A stretch of 17,912 nucleotides of DNA, taken from contig JASIKV010000321.1 of the NCBI GenBank assembly GCA_030049455.1, positions 1 to 17,912 of the forward strand, written 5' to 3'. The notes beneath the pieces are model-generated. The model saw only the letters and a list, made by a program, of their open reading frames with translations. It did not search any database and was not told where the DNA came from. How positions within the stretch are numbered: the first letter of the stretch is position 1; each line of letters begins with the position of its first letter. This stretch comes from Terriglobia bacterium. Lineage in GTDB: Bacteria; Acidobacteriota; Terriglobia; UBA7540. The position numbers and the translations under genes were made by a program. Below, one piece after another: positions 6,746 through 15,085 of this stretch.

Positions 6746-7977
6746 TAGGCTTTTGCTCCCTTCATTGCGGCCGCCGGCTCAAGGGCAGCCAGGACCGGCC
6801 TTAAGATTCCAATTGCTTCGTCAACGTGCTGCTTTTCGATCGTTAGGGGCGGCAGGAAACGCAGCACATTCTCCTGCGTGCAATTCAAAAGCAAGCCGGA
6901 CTCGAGTGCCTGCCGCACCACAGCCTTGCCGGGAACAGTCAATTCCGCCGCGACCATCAATCCGTCTCCGCGAACTTTCCGGATCATGGGAAGATCAGCG
7001 CGCAACCTTTCAAGCTCCTTGCGGAAATAGGCTCCAATCTCACCAACGCGGTCAAGGAAACCCGGACGGCCCAGAATTTCCAGCACTTTCAGCGCCAAGC
7101 GGCATTGCAGCGGCCCGCCGCCAAACGTGGTTCCGTGCATGCCCGGGGAAAATGCCTGCGCAACTTCCTCGCGCGCCAGAATGGCAGCCAGTGGAAGGCC
7201 GGCGGCAAGGGGTTTCGCCACCAGCACAATATCCGGTTGCATGCCGAATTTGGTGAATGCGAAAAACCGTCCGGTGCGTCCCAATCCGCACTGGATCTCA
7301 TCGCAAATCAACAAGGCTCCGTGCGTTTGACAGAGCTCCGCCGCGGTCTTCAGGAAATCACCGTCAAGTTCGTTCACTCCGCCTTCACCCTGGATTACCT
7401 CCAGCAACACAGCAGCCACATTTCGCGTAAAGCATTCGCGCAAGTGCGCTGGATCGTTGGCGTGTACGAACCGCACCCCCGGTGGGAGCGGCTCGAAGGG
7501 CTCGCGGTATTTCCTGGGCCAGGTAGCCGAGAGAGCCCCGAATGTGCGTCCATGGAATGAATTTTCCATGGCCAGAATTTCAAAGCGCTCGAAGGGGCCA
7601 GGCGCGGCCTGCTTGCGCGCCCAAGCTCGCACCAACTTGATCGCTCCGTCCACGGCCTCCGTGCCGGAGTTGGCAAAGAAGGCGCGATCCATTCCGGAAA
7701 GCCGAGTCAACTTTTCCGCCAGCGGCGCCTGGAAAGGGTGATAAAGAAGATTGGACACGTGCAGGAGCGATTCCGAACCGTCTCGCAGCGCGGTCATGAT
7801 CTCCGGGTGGTTGTATCCCAGTGAATTGACCGCCAGGCCGCCAAGAAAATCGAGATACTTCTTTCCGGCTTCGTCGTAGATGTAGCAGCCCTCGCCGCGA
7901 ACGGCAAGAATCGGCATCCGATCATAGGTCGGAATCAGCACATGTCTTTCGAGTTCAGAGATCTGGTCGCGATTCAT
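6745..7977 (-). CDS. argD: Acetylornithine aminotransferase
   Basis: ArgD is a PLP-dependent class III aminotransferase that exchanges N-acetylglutamate semialdehyde and N-acetylornithine with glutamate as donor. At 410 residues it is the usual length. SGTEA (104-108), the FHGRTFGALS stretch (141-150), the PLP-contacting DEIQ (226-229) and the Schiff-base Lys255 in LVAKPLAAG are all present. The residues after Lys255 are PLAAG rather than the more usual ALGGG, a mild divergence that keeps the Lys. Some ArgD enzymes also serve lysine synthesis; the arg context makes the arginine role primary. The start codon overlaps the argB stop by one base (TGATG). Confidence 0.94.
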   Translation of the reverse strand: MNRDQISELERHVLIPTYDRMPILAVRGEGCYIYDEAGKKYLDFLGGLAVNSLGYNHPEIMTALRDGSESLLHVSNLLYHPFQAPLAEKLTRLSGMDRAFFANSGTEAVDGAIKLVRAWARKQAAPGPFERFEILAMENSFHGRTFGALSATWPRKYREPFEPLPPGVRFVHANDPAHLRECFTRNVAAVLLEVIQGEGGVNELDGDFLKTAAELCQTHGALLICDEIQCGLGRTGRFFAFTKFGMQPDIVLVAKPLAAGLPLAAILAREEVAQAFSPGMHGTTFGGGPLQCRLALKVLEILGRPGFLDRVGEIGAYFRKELERLRADLPMIRKVRGDGLMVAAELTVPGKAVVRQALESGLLLNCTQENVLRFLPPLTIEKQHVDEAIGILRPVLAALEPAAAMKGAKA

Positions 7978-8774
7978 CAGCCCTTCACAATCCGGGTTCC
8001 GTCAACTTCCCCATGTTGAATGGCCCGCGTCAACACCTTGGGAGCCGTCGTGGACAGGATATCGACCTCGCCCACGTTTTTTCGCAGAGTCCTGGCGCAG
8101 GAAAGAAGCTTGGGAATCATTCCGTCCCGGGCAATTCCCTTATCAATCAAGCGGCGAATATCGCCGACTCGAATCACCGGAAGCAATCGCTTCTCGGCAT
8201 CCCAAACTCCGCCTGACTCCGTCAGATAGACCAGACGATCGGCGTGCAAAGCCACAGCCAGCGCCGCCGCAAGATCGTCAGCATTGATGTTCAGAAACTC
8301 GCCGCGCGAACTAACGCCCAGACTTGCAACCACAGGGATCAGCCCGCCGCCCAGGGCGAGGTTCAATATCGTCGTATTCACTTTGTGAGGGCGTCCGACA
8401 TAACCCAGGTCCCGGCGATCACCATTCTTGCCCACGGTCAGTTTGCGCGCTCGAACTAGACCGCCGTCACCGCCGCAGAGTCCCACGGCCGGGTGCCGAA
8501 GCGTCTCCAGTTCAGCCACCCACTGCTTATTCACCAGCCCCGCCAGTACCATCATCGCCACGTCGCGCGTGGCGGCATCCGTAACACGCAAGCCCTGGTG
8601 AAACTCCGTCGCCATTCCCAGGCGTTCCAGCGTGCGTGTCAACATCTTGCCGCCGCCGTGAACTACCACCACGGAATGGCCGGCCTGATGGAGAGCGACG
8701 ACTTGCTTCGCCAGTTCCCTCCGCCCCTGGGGATCATCCGCCCCGTGGCCGCCGATTTTGACCACCAATTTCAT
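7977..8774 (-). CDS. argB: Acetylglutamate kinase
   Basis: ArgB phosphorylates N-acetylglutamate to N-acetylglutamyl phosphate, the second step of arginine synthesis. The 265-residue product shows the amino-acid kinase pattern: KIGG near the N-terminus (Lys6, residues 6-9), VVHGGGK around 38-44, a Gly-rich GGGLIPVVA stretch, LNINADD, and LTESGG. The frame extends 20 codons upstream, but ATG 8774 is preferred because the protein family begins at MKLVVKIGG and the extension would run back into the argC stop region. There is no N-terminal helix of the kind linked to arginine feedback inhibition in hexameric enzymes, so I infer an arginine-insensitive form. It starts 28 nt after argC; a small hairpin (8784-8798) lies in that gap. 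Confidence 0.94.
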   Translation of the reverse strand: MKLVVKIGGHGADDPQGRRELAKQVVALHQAGHSVVVVHGGGKMLTRTLERLGMATEFHQGLRVTDAATRDVAMMVLAGLVNKQWVAELETLRHPAVGLCGGDGGLVRARKLTVGKNGDRRDLGYVGRPHKVNTTILNLALGGGLIPVVASLGVSSRGEFLNINADDLAAALAVALHADRLVYLTESGGVWDAEKRLLPVIRVGDIRRLIDKGIARDGMIPKLLSCARTLRKNVGEVDILSTTAPKVLTRAIQHGEVDGTRIVKG

Positions 8775-8802
8775 TTGCAAATTCGAATCTTCGATTCGCG
8801 AT

Positions 8803-9894
8803 TCAGAGCAAACCCGTCTGCTGCGGCAGACCAAACATCACGTTCATATTCTGGACCGCCTGCCCCGCCGCGCCCTTACCCAAATTATCGATCGCGGAAA
8901 CCAAAATGAGCCGGCCCGTAGATTCATCCAGGGCAAACCCGATGTCGGCATACTGCGTATTGGCCACGCCAAGGATTTCCGGCAAGGTTCCCGCCGGATA
9001 AATTCGAACCAGCGGAGCCGCCGCGTAGAAGCTCCTGTAGAGCCCCTCGATCTCACTCAAGACCCGCAGCGAAGAAAGCCGCAGATAAATCGTCGTAAGG
9101 ATTCCTCGCGTGATTGGCAAAAGGTGTGGCGTAAAAATGAGATCACCGGGCGAAAGATCCAGCTCCTGAAGCATCTCCGGCCAGTGACGATGACGGAAAA
9201 GGCCATAGGCGCGGAGGTTTTCGTTGACCTCGGGAAAATGTAATCTCTCCGTTGGCTTCCGGCCCGCGCCCGTGGCTCCTGATTTTGAGTCGGCGACGAT
9301 TCCGGCACTGATATTAACCCAACCCGCATTTAACAAAGGTGCGAGCGCCAATATTACGGAAGTCGGATAGCAACCCGGGTTTGCAACCAGCCGCGCGCTA
9401 GCAATCCGCGGGGCATCAAGTTCCGGTATCCCATAGACGGCTTCCGCCAGGACCTCGCCGAAATGGTGCTCGAATTCGTACCACTTCGCGTAGGCAGATT
9501 GATCTTTCAGGCGGAAGGCCGCGCTCAGGTCCACGACGCGCAGCCCGCCCTCGAGAAGCTGAGGGACGATTTGGTGTGAGGTCTCATGCGGCGTCGCGAG
9601 GAAAACTACGTCAGGGCCGGCAACGAGCACTTGCTCAACGTTCAACGGTTCACAAAGGACCGAGAAACGCCCGCGCAATTTGGGATGAGAATCCTCGATG
9701 GGGAACGCCTTTTTGCCGTCCTTGCCGGACGACATCAGGCAGGTTACGGAGGCCGATGGGTGACGGACGAGGAGGGTCAAAAGCTCGCATCCCGCGTAGC
9801 CGGTGGCGCCGATGACCGCGGCCTGAACCACTTCCTGCATCGGCGCGTCAGCCCCGGCCCCCTGCGAAGCTTTTAACTCAATCACCGTGTCCAA
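8803..9894 (-). CDS. argC: N-acetyl-gamma-glutamyl-phosphate reductase
   Basis: ArgC reduces N-acetylglutamyl phosphate to the semialdehyde with NADPH. The 363-residue frame contains the Rossmann motif IGATGYAG (28-35), ATPHETS (100-106), VDLSAAFRLKD (121-131) and the catalytic Cys175 in NPGCYPT (173-179), with the family's usual C-terminal DNLGKGAAGQAVQNMN. The start is uncertain. TTG 9894 is the longest; GTG 9885 has a GGAAG about 10 nt upstream; ATG 9840 (MQEVVQAAV) fits the conserved domain best but lacks a Shine-Dalgarno. An AAGGAG at 9915-9920 is 20 nt from the TTG, and the GTG close to it is followed at once by a stop. First gene of the arg operon, with promoter and operators upstream. 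Confidence 0.94.
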   Translation of the reverse strand: MDTVIELKASQGAGADAPMQEVVQAAVIGATGYAGCELLTLLVRHPSASVTCLMSSGKDGKKAFPIEDSHPKLRGRFSVLCEPLNVEQVLVAGPDVVFLATPHETSHQIVPQLLEGGLRVVDLSAAFRLKDQSAYAKWYEFEHHFGEVLAEAVYGIPELDAPRIASARLVANPGCYPTSVILALAPLLNAGWVNISAGIVADSKSGATGAGRKPTERLHFPEVNENLRAYGLFRHRHWPEMLQELDLSPGDLIFTPHLLPITRGILTTIYLRLSSLRVLSEIEGLYRSFYAAAPLVRIYPAGTLPEILGVANTQYADIGFALDESTGRLILVSAIDNLGKGAAGQAVQNMNVMFGLPQQTGLL

Positions 9895-9920
9895 TGCTTC
9901 CGTCTACCCCACTTCTCCTT

Positions 9921-9955
9921 TGCAGAATATTTATGCAGGCCCTGTATAAATATAC
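9921..9955 (-). promoter_or_regulatory. Tandem ARG-box-like operators (ArgR site) of the arg operon
   Basis: Two AT-rich imperfect palindromes lie side by side: one at 9921-9937 (TGCA ... ATGCA around an AATATTT core) and one at 9944-9955 (GTATA-AA-TATAC type). Their centres are about 20.5 bp apart, close to two helical turns and to the spacing of paired ARG boxes in known ArgR-controlled promoters. Together they form a larger inverted repeat at 9927-9953 with 13-bp arms, one mismatch and one central base. They cover and follow the predicted transcription start of argC, as expected for a repressor site. No argR gene is in the window. Confidence 0.7.
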
Positions 9956-9959
9956 TTTG

Positions 9960-9989
9960 GTTATAGCGGATGGCCGGAAGCCTTGTCAA
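9960..9989 (-). promoter_or_regulatory. Sigma70-type promoter of the arg operon
   Basis: On the minus strand a perfect TTGACA (-35, 9984-9989) is followed after 18 bp by TATAAC (-10, 9960-9965). The predicted start of transcription is near 9953, inside the second operator. The untranslated leader would be about 60 nt up to the TTG at 9894. Confidence 0.75.
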
Positions 9990-10162
9990 GCAAAATTTCA
10001 TCTCTGACAGGGAAAATTTCTTTCCGCAGCATTAAGCTGGACTCTTACCTTCGAATGCCACAGGGGCCGAACGGTTGCTTGAGGGCTTTTCAACGACCGG
10101 GGACTCGCTTTGCCGCCTCGCCCTTGACATGAAACCTGCGGAATCTGTGTGCCGCACTAAAG

Positions 10163-10168
10163 TATAAT
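10163..10168 (+). promoter_or_regulatory. -10 element of the alpha/beta hydrolase gene
   Basis: A consensus TATAAT at 10163-10168 lies 50 nt before the chosen start codon. There is no good -35 at 16-18 bp; a TTGACA at 10124-10129 is 33 bp away, too far to pair with it. The element overlaps the upstream in-frame ATG at 10167, which argues against that ATG being the start. Confidence 0.4.
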
Positions 10169-10217
10169 GTCGTTGCCGGGCGAATCCCGGCGGCGCCTCT
10201 TTCAGCCAGGTTTGAGA

Positions 10218-10970
10218 ATGCGAAGAATCACAGCACTCACGGCCGGATGCCTTCTTACCGTCGCCACAAATATTTTCGCCATAACCGTCAAAGTTCAGGA
10301 GGTCACGTTCGCCAGCGGGTCAGAAACAATCTCAGGATACCTGGCAGTTCCCGATTCACCCGGGGAGCACCCCGGCATGGTCGTCATTCATGAAGATTGG
10401 GGATTAACGGATTGGGTGAAGGCCCAGACTCGCAGGCTGGCGGAAAACGGCTACGCGGCAATCGCTGTTGATCTCTACCACGGCAATGTCGCATACGACC
10501 CTGAATATGCATACGAACTGATGGTGAGCACGCCGCCTGAACGCGCCCTGCGCGACATGGAGGCCGCGCTGCATTTTCTGGCGACCCAACCCGGGGTCAA
10601 CAAGGACAAAATCGGCTCCATCGGCTGGTCAGCCGGGGGAAAGTGGTCGCTGCTGCTTGCAGAAAACGACCTCTTCCTCGCTGCTTGTGTGATGAATTAC
10701 GCTCCCCTACCCAGTGATTCTGCGGAAATTCAGAACATCCGCGCTCCGGTGCTGGCAATTTTCGGCTCGGAGGATCACAGCACTCCTCCAGGCGATGTTG
10801 AAGCCTTCGGCAACGCCATGGAAAGCGCCCACAAATCCGTTGAGATAAAAGTCTACCCGGGCGCGAGCCACGCCTTTGAGAATCCAGACAATAAGTTGGG
10901 ATATCGGGAAGGCGCCGCCGAGGATGCGTGGCAGCGCACGCTGACTTTCCTGGACGAGCACCTAAAATAG
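10218..10970 (+). CDS. Exported dienelactone-hydrolase-family alpha/beta hydrolase
   Basis: This 250-residue protein has an N-terminal signal peptide (two Arg after Met1, hydrophobic 5-20, likely cleavage after Ala21) and then a dienelactone hydrolase (DLH) domain. VVIHEDWGL (55-63) is the family's oxyanion/Glu motif. The nucleophile is Ser138 in GWSAGG, not the Cys of classical DLH; Asp186 (GSEDHSTPP) and His218 (GASHAFEN) complete the triad. The substrate is unknown; an exported esterase or lactonase is the safe reading. ATG 10218 is chosen over ATG 10167 because it starts the signal peptide and lies downstream of the TATAAT at 10163. Transcribed divergently from the arg operon; its stop is only 5 nt from that of the opposing sdhB. 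Confidence 0.85.
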   Translation: MRRITALTAGCLLTVATNIFAITVKVQEVTFASGSETISGYLAVPDSPGEHPGMVVIHEDWGLTDWVKAQTRRLAENGYAAIAVDLYHGNVAYDPEYAYELMVSTPPERALRDMEAALHFLATQPGVNKDKIGSIGWSAGGKWSLLLAENDLFLAACVMNYAPLPSDSAEIQNIRAPVLAIFGSEDHSTPPGDVEAFGNAMESAHKSVEIKVYPGASHAFENPDNKLGYREGAAEDAWQRTLTFLDEHLK

Positions 10971-10975
10971 AACGC

Positions 10976-11674
10976 TTAAACTTTCCGATAAAGCAACGCC
11001 TTTTTCACCTCGCCGATGGCGCGGGTCACATTGATATCGCGGGGGCAGGCCTCCACACAGTTGAAGATGGTGCGGCAACGCCACACGCCCTCCAGCGTAT
11101 TCAAAATTTCCATCCGCTCTTCGCCGCCTTCATCGCGGGAATCAAACAGGAAGCGATGGGCGTTCACGATTGCCGCGGGGCCGATATATTCTCCGTCTGC
11201 CCAGAACGACGGGCAGCCTGACGTGCACGCTCCGCACAAAATACACTTCGTGGTGTCATCAAATTTCTCGCGGTCTTCCGGCGACTGCAACCGCTCCTTT
11301 TCAGGCTCCGGTCCATGGGTAATCAAGTACGGCTTTACACTGCGATATTTGGCCAGGAAGGCGTCCATATCCACAAGTAGGTCTTTAATGACGCGATAAC
11401 CTCGCATTGGCTCAATCGTAATATTGTTCCCCAGGCTGTTGAGAAGGACCTTGCAGGCCAGCTGATTCCGTCCGTTGATCTGCATCGCGTCGGAGCCGCA
11501 TACTCCGTGGGCGCATGACCGACGATAGGTCAGCGTCCCGTCGAGATACCACTTCACATGGTTCAGCGCATCGAGCAGGCGGTCCGTCGGCTCGGCATCG
11601 ATCCTGTATTCACCCCACCAGGGTTCTTTGTCCTTGTCAGGATTGAAGCGCTTTATCTTCAGGGTAACCTGCAT
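10976..11674 (-). CDS. sdhB: Succinate dehydrogenase iron-sulfur subunit
   Basis: SdhB carries electrons from the SdhA flavin to quinone in Complex II, on the cytoplasmic face of the membrane. The 232-residue product has the three cluster motifs. The [2Fe-2S] ligands are Cys54, Cys59, Asp62 and Cys74 (CAHGVCGSD ... C); Asp at the third position is also seen in the E. coli protein. CILCGACTSGC (Cys144, 147, 150, 154), with Cys200, Cys206 and Cys210 (CVEACP), binds the [4Fe-4S] and [3Fe-4S] clusters. It starts 12 nt after sdhA, with AGGAG 6 nt before the ATG. Last gene of sdhCDAB; its stop faces the hydrolase stop across 5 nt, leaving no room for a separate terminator between them. Confidence 0.96.
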   Translation of the reverse strand: MQVTLKIKRFNPDKDKEPWWGEYRIDAEPTDRLLDALNHVKWYLDGTLTYRRSCAHGVCGSDAMQINGRNQLACKVLLNSLGNNITIEPMRGYRVIKDLLVDMDAFLAKYRSVKPYLITHGPEPEKERLQSPEDREKFDDTTKCILCGACTSGCPSFWADGEYIGPAAIVNAHRFLFDSRDEGGEERMEILNTLEGVWRCRTIFNCVEACPRDINVTRAIGEVKKALLYRKV

Positions 11675-11686
11675 TATGAACTCCTG

Positions 11687-13411
<1,725 letters not shown>

Positions 13412-13443
13412 GTCCTCAAGCCTCGAAAACAGTTTATGCCTGC

Positions 13444-13824
13444 CTACCTCATTGCGGGCGCCTGAAAAGTCAGAATCGCCAGCGATCCCAGAGTGAGCAA
13501 AACAAAACCCACCACAAAAAGCGATGCCAGCGATAATACCCGCCACCCGCGCGCGTTGATGTAATCCACCAGGACAATCCGCAAGCCGTTGACACCATGA
13601 ATCATTGCAAACCACAGCATCAGCAGGTCGTAGGTCCGCCAGAAGGGCGTGGCGTAACGCGCTGCAACAAATTGGAAATCGATATTATCCACGTTATGGA
13701 TCAAATGCATGATCAGCAAATGCCCCAACGCCAGAAAGAGCAGGGCAAGGCCCGAGACGCGCATGAAAATCCAAGCGTAAAGCTCCAGCCCGCTTTCCGG
13801 TCGAGGTTTTCCCGCTCCGTTCAT
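13444..13824 (-). CDS. sdhD: Succinate dehydrogenase membrane anchor subunit SdhD
   Basis: This 126-residue protein has three membrane helices (about 16-45, 64-88, 97-121), as expected for one of the two Complex II anchors that hold heme b and the quinone site. His35 and His40 in the first helix and His76 in WFAMIHGVNGLRI are candidate heme ligands, and Arg22 (MRVSG) is typically near the quinone. The annotated frame could begin with TTG 13827, but the next codon is ATG 13824, which has a GGGGGAAG stretch upstream. It is 10 nt after the sdhC stop codon. Which of the two anchors is called C or D rests on order and pattern only. Confidence 0.88.
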   Translation of the reverse strand: MNGAGKPRPESGLELYAWIFMRVSGLALLFLALGHLLIMHLIHNVDNIDFQFVAARYATPFWRTYDLLMLWFAMIHGVNGLRIVLVDYINARGWRVLSLASLFVVGFVLLTLGSLAILTFQAPAMR

Positions 13825-13834
13825 CAACTTCCCC

Positions 13835-14209
13835 CTACTTTATGATGAAACTCAGCATGTAAACGGCCGTGGGGATGAAAAGAGCCGCAAAAATGATTCC
13901 CACGGCGTAACTCATTTTGCGATGGAAAGCCATCGTCTGCGGCCAGAAATCGATGATGCAAATGCGCACGCCGTTGATGGCGTGATACAAAACCGCGGCA
14001 ACCAACCCCACCTCGCCAACCCGAAAAACCGGGTGGCGATAAAGGAACAGCAACTGGTTGAACACTTTGGGGCCCCATCCAATTAAGGAAATATCCACAA
14101 TGTGGATTAGCAAAAATAGAAAGACACCAATTCCTGACAGGCGGTGGAGCATCCAGGACCAGTGCCCGGGCCCGCCGCGATAAGTCAGATATTCAAGAGG
14201 TTTTACCAT
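13835..14209 (-). CDS. sdhC: Succinate dehydrogenase cytochrome b556 subunit SdhC
   Basis: This 124-residue, three-helix membrane protein (about 24-43, 65-88, 98-122) shows the SdhC signature HWSWMLHRLSGIGVFLFLL with His22 and Arg23 in the HR(L/I)SG motif, plus His36, and His76 in YHAINGVRICIIDF. It anchors SdhAB and helps bind heme b and quinone. ATG 14209 is preceded by AGGAG at 14222-14226, a rather long 12 nt away. An 8-codon ORF in another frame (14193-14219) begins just after that AGGAG and overlaps the sdhC start. First gene of the sdhCDAB operon; I saw no convincing promoter upstream. Confidence 0.9.
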   Translation of the reverse strand: MVKPLEYLTYRGGPGHWSWMLHRLSGIGVFLFLLIHIVDISLIGWGPKVFNQLLFLYRHPVFRVGEVGLVAAVLYHAINGVRICIIDFWPQTMAFHRKMSYAVGIIFAALFIPTAVYMLSFIIK

Positions 14210-14421
14210 GCTCGGTCATTTCTCCTGGTTGTGCGCCGAAAGTACCGGCACCGGCGCATTGAAGCGCGGGACGGGTAATGACAGCGCCATTCTGTCACAT
14301 CCTCCCGACCGGCCATCGTACTCCAATTTTTCACTCGAATGCAATTCAGCAGTTGAGGCGAGCTGCGTTGACAGGCACGGGAATCTGCGAGAGTTTGATA
14401 AGGTCTTCGAAAATTTCCCGC

Positions 14422-14455
14422 AGGCCCGTAGCTCAGCCCGGTTAGGGCGCTACCT
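14422..14455 (+). pseudogene. 5' half of a tRNA gene, broken at the anticodon loop
   Basis: The run reads as a 7-nt acceptor arm, T8-A9, a D-arm (GCTC ... GGGC enclosing AGCCCGGTTA), G26 and a 5' anticodon stem CTACC followed by TT. This is the standard layout of a bacterial tRNA with the GTAGCTCAG box. After 14455 the match stops: the next bases do not complete the anticodon stem, and no GGTTC T-arm or matching acceptor 3' strand follows within the next few hundred bases. The CTACCTT ending is like that of tRNA-Val or tRNA-Ile genes, but the anticodon is lost so the identity is open. A TTGACA at 14368-14373 with TTGATA at 14395-14400 could be the old promoter, though the 21-bp spacing is long. 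Confidence 0.55.
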
Positions 14456-14459
14456 TAAG

Positions 14460-14950
14460 AAGATAATTGGAGCGCTATTTGCAAGGCCATCTCGCCGAAG
14501 AAAATCATCTGATTTTCCAGAGAAAGCTAGCCACGAGGAAATTCCTTCTAAGTAGTTCGAGGAGTTTTTCGAGCAACTTGAACGCGAGTCACTTCTGAAA
14601 AAGGCGGGCTCCTTCTTCGCCAGATGTAAGCCACCTGATAGTTGGAGTCCAATGCACGATTATGTTTATGATAGGGACCGATTTAGGACTTTTGATGACT
14701 ACCGCCACAAAATAATCCACAGGATGGACCTTCCGGAGCGAAGTGCCACTGCCGAATAAGATGTGGACTATCTCACGCGAACCGTGTTGCTCTCTTTGGG
14801 ATTGGTAAACCTTCGATATGGGCTTAAGCTCGGTCCCTTCTATATTTTCACAGGGAAAGAACTACCCGAAGTGAGGTGCCCGCCAATTATGTACCAGTCG
14901 AAAGTCGAGTTCAGGGGTAGGTCGAGCGGTCCCGTGACCGACACACTACC
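14460..14950 (+). pseudogene. Possible decayed gene with two in-frame stops
   Basis: The frame at 14460 is open through 15086 except for TAG at 14553-14555 and TAA at 14757-14759. The three segments read like parts of one protein: a basic stretch, then FEEFFEQLERESLLKKAG, WSPMHDYVYDRDRFRTFDDY, and after the TAA a hydrophobic YLTRTVLLSLGLVNLRYG and GPFYIFTGKELPEV. The aromatic and charged mix is protein-like, but I recognise no family. GC is lower than in the neighbours (about 40% over 14641-14700 by hand count). No start with a Shine-Dalgarno is evident. Together with the tRNA half it suggests inserted and decaying DNA. The rest of 14210-15085 (sdhC upstream region, and 14950-15085 before the permease) holds nothing I can name. 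Confidence 0.35.
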
Positions 14951-15085
14951 GAGTTGGTGTCTATATCCGGACATTGGCTGCCGACAACCGCCATTCCCTG
15001 CGACGAAACCCATGGTAAATGATGTACAATGCGGGTTATCCGATTGGCATCAAGGGTGCCGATCAACGCTGAGGGCGCAGCACCC

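Noticed and set aside
5999..6748. 249-codon open frame on the plus strand across argF
   Set aside because: It is an antisense shadow of a clear ornithine carbamoyltransferase; no Shine-Dalgarno and no family-like motif.
10124..10168. TTGACA and TATAAT as one promoter for the hydrolase
   Set aside because: The two hexamers are 33 bp apart, far from the 16-18 bp a sigma70 promoter needs; only the TATAAT is kept as a candidate.
14315..14344. Possible sdhC promoter (ATGCAA and ATCGTA on the plus strand)
   Set aside because: The -35-like hexamer matches only three of six consensus positions, so it is too weak to call.
14208..14555. 115-codon plus-strand frame starting at the sdhC start
   Set aside because: Its first half runs through the sdhC upstream region and through the tRNA half, with no Shine-Dalgarno; only the part after 14460 may be remnant coding sequence.
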